Below, one piece after another: positions 7,955-14,615 of a stretch of DNA of 18,203 nucleotides. Below the pieces are notes generated by a model that made no database searches, was not told where the DNA came from, and worked only from the letters and a program-made list of their open reading frames with translations. The stretch spans positions 1 to 18,203 of the forward strand of contig NZ_JBHFQG010000055.1 in the NCBI RefSeq assembly GCF_041949975.1, written 5' to 3'. The position numbers and the translations under genes were made by a program. How positions within the stretch are numbered: position 1 is the first letter of the stretch; each line of letters opens with the position of its first letter. The DNA is from Alteribacillus sp041949975. GTDB lineage: Bacteria; Bacillota; Bacilli; Bacillales; Marinococcaceae.

Positions 7955-8169
7955 ATAAAATTGTAAAAATTTTTTGATGATTTTTGCCTAGAAATCTGCT
8001 ATATTTAGGTTATTCTATCGAAAAGGAGGGCCGTTTACGTTTTATCACCTATTTTCTTATAAGCTCCCCCCTTCGCTTACAATTCCTCTTTCTAAGATTC
8101 ACCTTTCAGTGCTTATTGCTCCTGTTTTTCTTTTTCGTATATTTTTAAGGATAAGGAGGTGAAGATTGA

Positions 8170-8736
8170 TTGCCTCGACAGCAGCGGATCTGGTTTCCAG
8201 GGATTTCGTACCGCATAGAAGCACAGGGAATCAGAAACTCCAGACTTTTTTATGATGAAAAGGATTATTCCCATTACACATATCTATTAACAAAACTAAA
8301 ATCAGACTATGACTTTGACTTGCACGCTTATTCTCTTCTTCCTAACAAGATTCATTTGTTAATAGAAACCTTTCACACAAACCTTTCCACAGTTATGCAC
8401 CGCCTGCAGACAAGCTACGCCATGTATTTTAACCGCAGACACCAGCTGCGCGGGCATGTGTTTCAAGGAAGATATCTTTCCGAGCCACTGAAGGATGAAA
8501 CGCACTTTTTTGAAACTTCTCAGTTTATCCATCTCACTCCCCTTCGTGAAGATTTAGGAAATGACCTATTAGCCTACCGGTGGAGCAGTGCCCGTGAGTA
8601 TCTTTCTCCTCAACCCGCTGAAGAACCGCTCCATCCTCTGCTGACTCTGGATCGCACCCTGCGTCTTTTCCCATCTCCCAAACACCAGTACTTTGAAGAG
8701 TTTCTTTTTCAACCGATGAATTCAGAAATCCTTTAA
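8170..8736 (+). CDS. RAYT-like (Y1/IS200-type) transposase homologue, active-site residues replaced
   Basis: 188 aa. The start is fixed by an in-frame TGA immediately before the TTG at 8170; AAGGAGG lies 10 bp upstream. The Y1_Tnp/RAYT fold is recognisable: LHAYSLLPNKIHLLIE at 51-66, TSYAMYFNRRHQLRGHVFQG at 81-100, SQFIHLTPLRE at 117-127 and YRWSSAREYL at 136-145. In active RAYTs the second motif reads NH-x-HLLIE (the HUH metal site) and the third RYIHLNPVRA, whose Tyr is the nucleophile. Here the first His is Lys60 and the Tyr is Phe119, with Asn-Pro also changed to Thr-Pro. It should therefore lack DNA cleavage activity while possibly still binding hairpin ssDNA. ssb starts 21 bp downstream, implying cotranscription. 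No flanking insertion-sequence ends were seen. Confidence 0.85.
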   Translation: MPRQQRIWFPGISYRIEAQGIRNSRLFYDEKDYSHYTYLLTKLKSDYDFDLHAYSLLPNKIHLLIETFHTNLSTVMHRLQTSYAMYFNRRHQLRGHVFQGRYLSEPLKDETHFFETSQFIHLTPLREDLGNDLLAYRWSSAREYLSPQPAEEPLHPLLTLDRTLRLFPSPKHQYFEEFLFQPMNSEIL

Positions 8737-8757
8737 AAAAACAGAGAGGAGCATTTT

Positions 8758-9210
8758 ATGTTTAATCAGGTCACGATTGTCGGCCGTTTTACACGAGATC
8801 CAGAATTAACCTATACGAAAGATGGCACAGCTGTCTGTAACTTTACATTGGCGGTACAGCGGTCATTTCGTAATATGCAAGGCGACTTTGATGCTGATTT
8901 TGTACCGATTACGGTATGGAGAAAGCAAGCAGAAAATACGGCAATGTACTGCCACAAAGGCGCTCTCGTTGGAGTAAACGGCAGGATTCATACGAGAATT
9001 TATGAAAATAAAGATCAAAAACGAGTCCAGGTTGTCGAAGTCAATGCCGATCAAGTACGTTTTCTCAAGTTAAATTCCAATCAAAATTTATCTCCTTCTC
9101 CGACTGTTTCAACGAATCAATCAAGCAGTCAGGATGGCGTCGGAGCACCTCTGACCCCAACTGAAAATGTACCTGTGATGAATGTAAAGGAGACACATAC
9201 TTCTTCGTAA
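8758..9210 (+). CDS. ssb: Single-stranded DNA-binding protein (SsbB-like)
   Basis: 150 aa. The N-terminal ~105 residues are a standard bacterial SSB OB-fold: NQVTIVGRFTRDPELTYT, CNFTLAVQR, a D-x-DFVPITVWRKQAEN block, and KGALVGVNGRI with RIYENKDQKR. It binds ssDNA in the cytoplasm. The C-terminal ~45 residues are Ser/Thr/Pro-rich and end KETHTSS, without the acidic D-D-x-P-F tip that recruits partner proteins. This recalls Bacillus SsbB, the competence-associated short paralogue, more than the main SsbA. A GAGAGGAG ribosome site precedes the ATG. It follows the RAYT-like gene by 21 bp and is followed by a terminator. The main ssbA presumably lies elsewhere. Confidence 0.93.
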   Translation: MFNQVTIVGRFTRDPELTYTKDGTAVCNFTLAVQRSFRNMQGDFDADFVPITVWRKQAENTAMYCHKGALVGVNGRIHTRIYENKDQKRVQVVEVNADQVRFLKLNSNQNLSPSPTVSTNQSSSQDGVGAPLTPTENVPVMNVKETHTSS

Positions 9211-9306
9211 CCCCTAAACTTACCCATTTCCTTTCCAAAGCAGGCAATTCTCTCCCTTTAAATATGTTCCTTTCTCGTTTTCCCCCATCACAAACTATCC
9301 TTTGAA

Positions 9307-9345
9307 AAAACCTCTGGTATGCCTGCTGCCAGAGGTTTATTTTTC
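9307..9345 (+). terminator. Rho-independent terminator after ssb
   Basis: AACCTCTGG at 9309-9317 pairs with CCAGAGGTT at 9329-9337 around an 11-nt loop, followed by TATTTTT. It lies about 100 bp after the ssb stop; the interval holds no recognisable feature. Confidence 0.85.
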
Positions 9346-9347
9346 CA

Positions 9348-9724
9348 CTAATTAGTGACATTTGTGTCATTTTGATCATTCCCAGTATGCAGGAGAATCA
9401 AACGTTTTTTAACTATTGTGTCATGCCATTCATTAGGACGTGGTAAATAGAGTGCACCCATTGCTCCTGCGACAAAGAACGAGTGGGGGCTTTCCCCATC
9501 GCTAAAAGGAAGAATTTGAAATGCTTGATATATCAGCATATTCAACCCATAAGGAAATAGACCCTTTTATTTTTTCTTCAAAAGGGGTGTGGTGTTTTTA
9601 ATACATCCGTTTTTTCCATAAGCTGGTTCAACACATGCATCATATAATCCTATCCGTTTTCTAAAATCATTTTTTCTGTCGCCTCAAAAAGCTGTAGTTT
9701 CTCCACCGTTCGCTGTCTAGCCAT
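9348..9724 (-). pseudogene. Possible decayed TetR-type regulator
   Basis: From an ATG at 9724 the minus strand reads MARQRTVEKLQLFEATEKMI then LENG before a TAG at 9652-9650. The frame continues past the stop to a TGA near 9578. A shifted frame then gives PFEEKIKGSISLWVEYADIS, and a third stretch (9545-9348) gives SFFVAGAMGALYLP. The pieces in order resemble the first helix and the ligand-domain start of TetR/AcrR proteins, with the recognition helix missing. No single frame is intact. The resemblance is from recall and is weak. A 65-codon frame with a TTG start (9545-9348) might alternatively be a small gene, but it has a poor ribosome site. The rest of the 9211-9852 gap holds only terminators. 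Confidence 0.3.
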
Positions 9725-9796
9725 TTTTGTTTCTCTTTAAATCCATTAGTTTCCATGTGAAAGTTTTGTTGTAAGTATAGCACACTCTTTCCATAG

Positions 9797-9834
9797 AAAA
9801 ACCTCCCTAAGCCGAAAAGCTTAAGAGAGGTTTA
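9797..9834 (-). terminator. Terminator of the SLH surface protein gene
   Basis: AACCTCCCTAAG (about 9800-9811) pairs imperfectly with CTTAAGAGAGGTT (9820-9832). On the minus strand it ends in a T run. It lies about 20 bp past the TAA at 9853. Confidence 0.7.
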
Positions 9835-9852
9835 TTTGGGAGCTGCTTCGTT

Positions 9853-10744
9853 TTAATTGCTGAAGTGAACAAACTTCAGATATTCATCAAGCATTTTAGC
9901 CATTTGCGCACGAGTGGTGCCTGTTTTTGGATCAAAGATGGTACCATCTTTACGGCCGGTAATAACTCCTGCTTGTACTAAACGTTCCACATCTTCTACA
10001 GCCCACTCACCAATACGTTCCGTATCTTCAAAAGAAGCTGCGAATTTATCAGTGTCCAGCTCATCTTCGTCAAAACCTGTACTTTCCATCGCACGAGAAA
10101 GCATTGCGGCTGCTTGCTGGCGGGACACAGATTCGTTTGGCGCAAACATGCCATCTTTACGCCCTTGAATAATGCCTTGTTCAATGGCTGCCTGAATTTC
10201 GTCAGTAAACCAGTCATCAGACTCCACATCAGTAAATTCACCATCATACTCGCCTTCTGCTGACAGACCGAGGGCACGAGTAAGTAAAGCAGCAAACTGG
10301 GCACGGCGCATTTCTTCTCCAGGAGCTACCGTATTGTCATCGCGTCCTTGGAAAATAAAGCGGGAGCCAAGGTTTATCGAAGTATTCTTTTGCCCAGTAA
10401 TCAGACGGTACATCGTCAAACTCCGCTTCATTTTCTACGATCACGTACTTACTAAAAGACTGTGATTTAAAGGTGGCTGTATTTTCGTTAACAATGGTTG
10501 GAGCAGCAGTAAAGCCATTTCCTTCATCATCAAGTCGAAGAACAACAGCATGTGTTTCATCAAGCTCCTCGTTATCCACAATGTCGCGTTCAACGTGGCG
10601 GTTAAAATGAGTCAGCGGAGCTTCTTTATCACCAGAATGAATGCTTGCTTTAAATTCTACGACAGAAGGTTTTGCGTTAAGGTTGTTGGATCCAAGCACA
10701 TCATTATCATCGGAAGACACGTTTGCAGATATACTTACTTCCAC
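9853..10744 (-). pseudogene. C-terminal fragment with three SLH domains
   Basis: This is the wall-binding end of the broken surface protein, in two frames (10744-10337 and 10431-9853). The first part carries a beta-rich region (VVLRLDDEGNGF, SFSKYVIVEN) typical of the segment before SLH domains in Bacillales surface proteins. The three SLH units are at about 10410-10260 (split by the frameshift), 10248-10085 (FTDVESDDWF, IIQGRKDGMFAP, SRQQAAAMLSRAM) and 10045-9865 (FEDTERIGEWAVEDVERLVQ, VITGRKDGTIFDP, TRAQMAKMLDEYL). A GTG at 10744 is in frame but has no convincing ribosome site, so independent translation is unlikely. Confidence 0.7.
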
Positions 10745-10804
10745 ATCACTATCATCTTCATCAGATAATCCAAGCTCAGAACGAAGATGCTGCTCTTCAC
10801 TTAA

Positions 10805-12160
10805 TTAATCAGAGGAAAGACGAATAGAACCTACCTCGGACTCCACTTCGATTTGAGCTTTTGGGTTTTTATCCCGAACGACATCCAGGGCTTGAGAGGA
10901 TAAACGCAATTCTCCATGCTCTCCTTCTTCCTTTTCAATCTTAAAGCTCACACGTTCCACATTCTCCGCATTCTCCAGGTCTTCGGCAAGCTTGTCCGCA
11001 TCCACCCGGTGGATGACACGCTCTGTACCATCTTCATCACTAGTACGCTCATCTTCATACGAGTCACCACCCGGTTCAGCTGTGTTATCGTCCTGACCCT
11101 CATCCTGATCGTTGTTATCACTGTCAGATCCACCAGAGCCGCTAGAGCCATCACTGCCGCCAGTGTTTCTGTCTTCTTCAACTACTAAGGGAGTTCTTGC
11201 TATTTCAATTTCTGCATCACTATCGGACAAGCGATCTAACTTTGCTACTACTTCATAGTCCCCTGCTAAATCAATAGAAAAATCTACATCACCATTTCCT
11301 TTTGAATACACTTTCGTTTCTTTATCATTCTCATTAATAACATACCAATTAAACGATTTTGCTACGTTTACGTCAGCTACATCTTGAAAATTAACATTAA
11401 AAACTGGAGTAATAGGCTCGCCCTCTTTAACATCTTCCAAATCATTTATTTTTAAATTACGATTACTTATAGAAGCAGAAACCAATTCAGATCTTGCTTT
11501 ACCCTGAGGGTCAATTTCAGAATTAAAATCTCCCAATAACTCTACGAACTCTACTATACCAATGCCTAGCCCCTCATTTAATTGACCTTCCAGTTCATCA
11601 AGGTTTCCTTCATTGATTACTGAATTAACAATTTCTTCGATTGCCTGATCATAGGATTTATTAGCAAAGCTTAATAAATTTTTCTTATCATTTAATACAT
11701 TTTCAATCTCTCTAAATAAATCTATAAAATTATCTGTAGTCGCTTCGCCGTCCTCAAAAATTTCATCAAAATTTTCTTTTTGCTCGGTTTTTCTAAAATC
11801 ATTAATAGCGTCTTCTAAGTCACTAGCGTTGCTGTAGTCAGAAAAGATTACTTTTGAAATACCTGAAATAATACCACAATATGCATCTTCTTTCGTTGTA
11901 TTATTTTTGATCTCTTCAGGATAATGCCAATCAATATCTTCCGAAGTTTCTATTTGAGCATCTTTCAAAGTCTCTCCATCTGCTCCGTCATAAAAATTAT
12001 TAAAAAACTTCTGTGCAATTTCTGAGATATCATTTTCTGTAGTTTCCGCCTGCGCTACCGGTGTGCTTATTAAGGGTGTGCTTCTGGCTAGTGGTGATGC
12101 TACGATTGCTGTTGCAAGCATCATTTTCATAGCTTGCTTGCTATAGTGAAATTTTTTCAT
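10805..12160 (-). CDS. N-terminal fragment of the SLH surface protein, still open
   Basis: 451 codons from an ATG with a TGAGGAG ribosome site. A Sec signal peptide is clear: basic start, MLATAIVASPLA core, probable cleavage after AQA at residue 38. Residues about 40-215 are acidic and mostly helical (QKFFNNFYDGADGETLKDAQ). Residues about 250-330 look like an Ig/PKD-type beta-sandwich (FNWYVINENDKETKVYSKGN, DLAGDYEVVAKL). Residues about 333-380 are a Gly/Ser/Asp/Glu linker. The end (HRVDADKLAEDLENAENVER, then LSSQALDVV) matches a region found just before SLH domains in related proteins. If expressed, the truncated product would be secreted without wall anchorage. Confidence 0.75.
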   Translation of the reverse strand: MKKFHYSKQAMKMMLATAIVASPLARSTPLISTPVAQAETTENDISEIAQKFFNNFYDGADGETLKDAQIETSEDIDWHYPEEIKNNTTKEDAYCGIISGISKVIFSDYSNASDLEDAINDFRKTEQKENFDEIFEDGEATTDNFIDLFREIENVLNDKKNLLSFANKSYDQAIEEIVNSVINEGNLDELEGQLNEGLGIGIVEFVELLGDFNSEIDPQGKARSELVSASISNRNLKINDLEDVKEGEPITPVFNVNFQDVADVNVAKSFNWYVINENDKETKVYSKGNGDVDFSIDLAGDYEVVAKLDRLSDSDAEIEIARTPLVVEEDRNTGGSDGSSGSGGSDSDNNDQDEGQDDNTAEPGGDSYEDERTSDEDGTERVIHRVDADKLAEDLENAENVERVSFKIEKEEGEHGELRLSSQALDVVRDKNPKAQIEVESEVGSIRLSSD

Positions 12161-12227
12161 GTTTTCTCCTCACCTCATCTACGATTTTTATTATGTATTT
12201 AAGCGAAACTCTAAATGTAGTACTTTA

Positions 12228-12256
12228 ATCTTACAAAACAGGGAAATATTTTACAA
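12228..12256 (-). promoter_or_regulatory. Putative promoter of the SLH surface protein gene
   Basis: On the minus strand TTGTAA (12256-12251), a 17-bp spacer and TAAGAT (12233-12228), about 68 bp before the ATG. Both hexamers match consensus at four of six positions. Confidence 0.4.
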
Positions 12257-12339
12257 TAATTTAGTTTTCAAGTCTAATGAACTATAATATGTATAATAGA
12301 AACGAAATAGAGTAAAAAATTAATCTTTTAGACCACGCC

Positions 12340-12370
12340 GAAAGCAGGCTCTTTTAAGCCTGCTTTCTTT
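12340..12370 (+). terminator. Perfect 10-bp hairpin with plus-side T tract
   Basis: GAAAGCAGGC at 12340-12349 pairs perfectly with GCCTGCTTTC at 12358-12367 around an 8-nt loop. The T-rich tail (TTTC then TTT) is on the plus strand; the minus-strand side runs into GGCGTGG. It touches the stop codon of the minus-strand 248-aa gene, so it may serve that gene despite the missing U tract. It may instead end a short plus-strand transcript: two TATAAT sequences lie at 12283-12288 and 12292-12297. Confidence 0.5.
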
Positions 12371-13116
12371 CACTTTTGAGCAAGACTTTCAAGATCTGAT
12401 CGTCTTGCTTCTTTTTTTTCTTCATATTTATTTTTTACTTGAAAAGCTTGAGATGTGTCATGGCCATTTTCTTTTAATTCACTTTGAAGTTCCTCATATT
12501 TTCCATAAAAAGCACTGTCCGCTTCACCTTGTAGACTTCGAGCTTTGGACTTGTACTCACTTTCATCTACTTCTCCTTCATTCATGTATTCATCATACGC
12601 TTGCTGAACCAGGGAATTTAATTCAATTTCATAATTTCTTTCCATGGAACGGAATTCGGCTTCATATTCATTCAAAATAGCACTGGCGCTTCGGCTGCTT
12701 TCGCTCGAATTGCTGCTTGATTCTCCAGTCGATGTTTCTGAAGAAGGACTGTCTGAAGAGGTCGATCCAGTTCCCGAACTGCTGATGGTATCTTTACTAG
12801 AAGATGAACTGTCGGAGTCTGCGCTGCTGCTTGTTTTGTTTTCATCCTGTGAGTCTTCCCTAGAGTTTTTACTATTAGCGCTATTCTCTTTCTTTTCGTC
12901 ACTCAATGATTCTTCCTCAGCAGAGCCGGATTCTGCGTCCTTTCCGTCTTCTTTTTCTTCTTCCGCAGCCTGCAGCTGTCCATTTTTTTCATTGCCGTTT
13001 CGTTCTACAGTGTCTGCATCTTTTTGCAATTGTTCTATTTTATCGTTAAAACTCATTGTTCCTAGTACGGCAAGGACAACCAGCAGTGCTCCTCCTATGC
13101 CTATCCATTTTTTCAT
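12370..13116 (-). CDS. Membrane-anchored Ser-rich protein with C-terminal helical domain (paralogue A)
   Basis: 248 aa, no recognised family. Residues 4-22 are one hydrophobic segment (IGIGGALLVVLAVLGTMSF), a signal anchor with no lipobox Cys. Residues 23-145 are low-complexity and very acidic, with a Ser-rich stretch at 96-145 (SADSDSSSSSKDTISSS), as in wall-spanning linkers. Residues about 146-248 form a charged helical domain (NEYEAEFRSMERNYEIELNS) ending with GHDTSQAF at 218-225 and a basic/acidic tail. The same domain plan and a GYDVSYAW motif occur in the next gene upstream, so the two are tandem paralogues. Start ATG with GGGG 9-10 bp upstream. It is last in an apparent vanZ-B-A operon with a 54-bp gap. 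Function unknown; an envelope role is inferred from topology. Confidence 0.75.
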   Translation of the reverse strand: MKKWIGIGGALLVVLAVLGTMSFNDKIEQLQKDADTVERNGNEKNGQLQAAEEEKEDGKDAESGSAEEESLSDEKKENSANSKNSREDSQDENKTSSSADSDSSSSSKDTISSSGTGSTSSDSPSSETSTGESSSNSSESSRSASAILNEYEAEFRSMERNYEIELNSLVQQAYDEYMNEGEVDESEYKSKARSLQGEADSAFYGKYEELQSELKENGHDTSQAFQVKNKYEEKKEARRSDLESLAQK

Positions 13117-13170
13117 AAATCAAGCCCCTTTTTCTGCGAAATTCAGCCTGTATTATTCCCTAATGAAACA

Positions 13171-13740
13171 TCAGGAAAAGCTATTTAACGTTATTAGTTC
13201 ACGAACATATTTCATACGACTAGTTTCTTTTACTGACTCATATTCCCATTCATACTCCCAGGCGTAGGAAACATCATACCCGTGTTCTATTAATTTTTCT
13301 TTCATCGCCTTTATCTGTTTTTCAAACAACCCATCCGTCTGTTCTTCTAACTCGTCCGCCTTTAAGCGGTATGTATCTACGATCTCATAGTATTCCCTGT
13401 ATTCTGCCGGCATCTTTTTTTGATACATTTTCTTTGCTTCCGACAGATAGGTCTCCATTTCTTCTTGGTGTTTTGATATGATACGTTGGAACTTGATTTC
13501 AAAAGGAGCAGTTACATCATACAGAGAAAGTTCGGATTGATTTTTCGTTTCTATTTTTTCTGACGTATGTTCTCCTTCTTGTTTTTCCTCTGCTGAAGTT
13601 GTGTAATCCTGGTCATATTCTTCAGCAGATATAACTGGTTCTTTCCATTCTTTGTCAGTTTGATTCTGCCAGTTCAACCAGCCGGCTCCAATTACAATGA
13701 ATGTAGTAAGAACCACTGCTCCAGCAAGCCAACGGCCCAT
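13171..13740 (-). CDS. Membrane-anchored protein with C-terminal helical domain (paralogue B)
   Basis: 189 aa, no recognised family. Residues 5-22 are hydrophobic (LAGAVVLTTFIVIGAGWL), a signal anchor without a Cys. An acidic linker of about 50 residues (TTSAEEKQEGEHTSEKIE) follows, much shorter than in paralogue A. Residues about 75-189 are helical: FEIKFQRIISKHQEEMETYL, EYYEIVDTYRLKADELEEQ, then KAMKEKLIEHGYDVSYAWEY. The helix-helix-motif order aligns with paralogue A (YEAEF with FEIKF, KYEELQSELKENGHD with EKQIKAMKEKLIEHGYD). The ATG has GGAAGGA about 11 bp upstream. It lies 60 bp after the vanZ-like gene and 54 bp before paralogue A, all on the minus strand. Confidence 0.75.
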   Translation of the reverse strand: MGRWLAGAVVLTTFIVIGAGWLNWQNQTDKEWKEPVISAEEYDQDYTTSAEEKQEGEHTSEKIETKNQSELSLYDVTAPFEIKFQRIISKHQEEMETYLSEAKKMYQKKMPAEYREYYEIVDTYRLKADELEEQTDGLFEKQIKAMKEKLIEHGYDVSYAWEYEWEYESVKETSRMKYVRELITLNSFS

Positions 13741-13800
13741 TATTTCTTCAATCCTTCCCTTTTCTGTTGTATAAATAATATCGGAACATTGCGCTGTTAT

Positions 13801-14309
13801 TTAAAGAGTCCAGGTTGCTTTGTTCTTTTTCTTTTCCGTTTTTTCCAAAAAATAATAACTAAGAATGCCGTATAGACCTCCTGTTATATCTAATACAATG
13901 TCCTGCCACAACCCAGTTCGATAAGGATGATAAAAATGCCTGACTTCATCAATAACGGCAAAAACAGAAACGAGTACAAAGGCAGCAGCCAGCTTCCAGC
14001 TTGTTTTCCACAAGAATGGTTTTAGCCCACATAACCTAAAACTGCCATGCTAAAATAAATGACAAAATGAGTTCCTTTTCGAATAAAAAACTCAATAAAA
14101 CCTGCCGTTCCTTTTTCTTCTATACTTACTATTCCAGAAGAATAAGTAAATGAAATCCCTCCAGCAATATTTTCAAACCATTCTAATGGCAGGAGCTGAA
14201 TATAGCCGCGGAGGTCTTGTTGTTCATACGGCATGGAAGAAGCGACAGCAATCGTTCCCATTAATAACAGAAGCGGCAAAGTGTACATGATCTTTCTTGC
14301 AGGGTTCAA
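13801..14309 (-). pseudogene. VanZ-like membrane protein gene with a single frameshift
   Basis: The two frames 14309-14022 and 14013-13801 together give a ~169-aa VanZ-family protein with about four membrane spans. The family motifs are split across them: RKGTHFVIYFSMAVLGY in the first and IDEVRHFYHPYRTGLWQDI in the second. The first frame ends at TAA (14024-14022); adding one base there joins VLGYVG to LKPFLWKTSWKL. The start is TTG at 14309 with AGGAGAG 8 bp upstream; the open frame further upstream comes from an interspersed repeat. VanZ relatives are linked to teicoplanin resistance and envelope traits, but their activity is unclear. The gene leads the operon with the two anchored paralogues. 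The lesion could be real decay, phase variation or an assembly error. Confidence 0.75.
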
Positions 14310-14326
14310 ATGGATCTCTCCTGAAG

Positions 14327-14450
14327 GAACAAAAGTGCAGGCGCCCTGGTAAGCCTCGACAGGTAAATGTTCTCCAGGCAATAAAGGCGCTCTTTGCCTT
14401 TAATGACTGGAGGTTATTTAACCCCGAGAGGCTGGGCGCTGAAGCTAGAC
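14327..14450 (-). repeat. Degenerate copy of a Bacilli interspersed repeat
   Basis: On the minus strand it starts GTCTAGCTTCAGCGCCCAGC, continues CTCTCGGGG, and ends CTGTCGAGGCTTACCAGG then GCGCCTGC near CTTTTGTTC. From memory this matches the ends of a ~150-bp noncoding repeat common in Bacillus-related genomes (GTCTAGCTCCAGCGCC ... CTGTCGGGGCT ... AGGCGCTTGCGCTTTTGTTC). It lies directly before the ribosome site of the vanZ-like gene, so it forms that gene's leader. The remaining gap up to 14510 shows only a perfect DnaA-box match, TTATCCACA, at 14475-14483. Confidence 0.6.
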
Positions 14451-14510
14451 GCTAATCAAACAGTAGGGAGATAGTTATCCACATTTCGAAAAATATAATT
14501 TCCTAAACAA

Positions 14511-14538
14511 TAAAAAAGACCGGCTTTTTTGCCAGCCT
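14511..14538 (-). terminator. Terminator of the SLC13-type permease gene
   Basis: Minus-strand AGGCTGGC (14538-14531), loop of six As, then GCCGGTCT (14524-14517) and a T run. The 8-bp stem contains two G-U pairs. It lies about 80 bp past the permease stop. Confidence 0.75.
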
Positions 14539-14615
14539 ATCATATTTATAATTTATTTTATAAAAATTACTGGTTTTTTCCAAGGGAATAATTATTTTTT
14601 ACCGCATCTTTTGTC

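Larger units (their letters stand above)
9853..12160 (-). pseudogene. SLH-domain surface protein gene, broken by a stop and a frameshift
   Basis: Read through, this is one ~768-aa exported protein: signal peptide, acidic helical region, beta-sandwich, Gly/Ser/Asp linker, a conserved mixed region and three C-terminal SLH domains. Two lesions break it. At 10807-10805 an in-frame TAA interrupts the conserved region; the same frame continues at once with LSEEQHLRSELGLSDEDD and on for 150 codons. At about 10373-10375 a run of three Ts (AAA on the coding strand) shifts the frame in the first SLH domain; removing one base joins DVPSDYWAKEYFD to NLGSRFIFQGRDD, a normal SLH sequence. With both lesions the product would lack all SLH domains. 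Ancestral readthrough is clear; whether the lesions are biological or assembly errors cannot be told here. Confidence 0.85.

Noticed and set aside
8021..8040. Strong AAAAGGAGGG ribosome-site-like sequence upstream of the RAYT gene
   Set aside because: No ATG, GTG or TTG follows at usable distance in a frame of any length, so no gene can be supported.
8170..9345. Intact IS200-type insertion sequence
   Set aside because: No terminal hairpins, no second TnpB-like gene, catalytic residues are replaced and the gene is coupled to ssb, so a mobile element call is not supported.
9420..9445. Shared CATTAGGACG(C/T)GG and PRPN peptide with the tail of the SLH protein at about 6370
   Set aside because: The match is about 13 bases with no extension on either side; too short to claim duplication or homology.
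12644..13267. 207-codon plus-strand frame opposite the two anchored paralogues
   Set aside because: It is the complement of the Ser/Glu-rich minus-strand genes, has no ribosome site and spans a gene junction; shadow frame.
14475..14483. Perfect DnaA-box match TTATCCACA, raising the question of an origin
   Set aside because: It is single, with no cluster of boxes, no AT-rich unwinding region pattern and no dnaA/dnaN nearby; one 9-mer match in 18 kb is not surprising.
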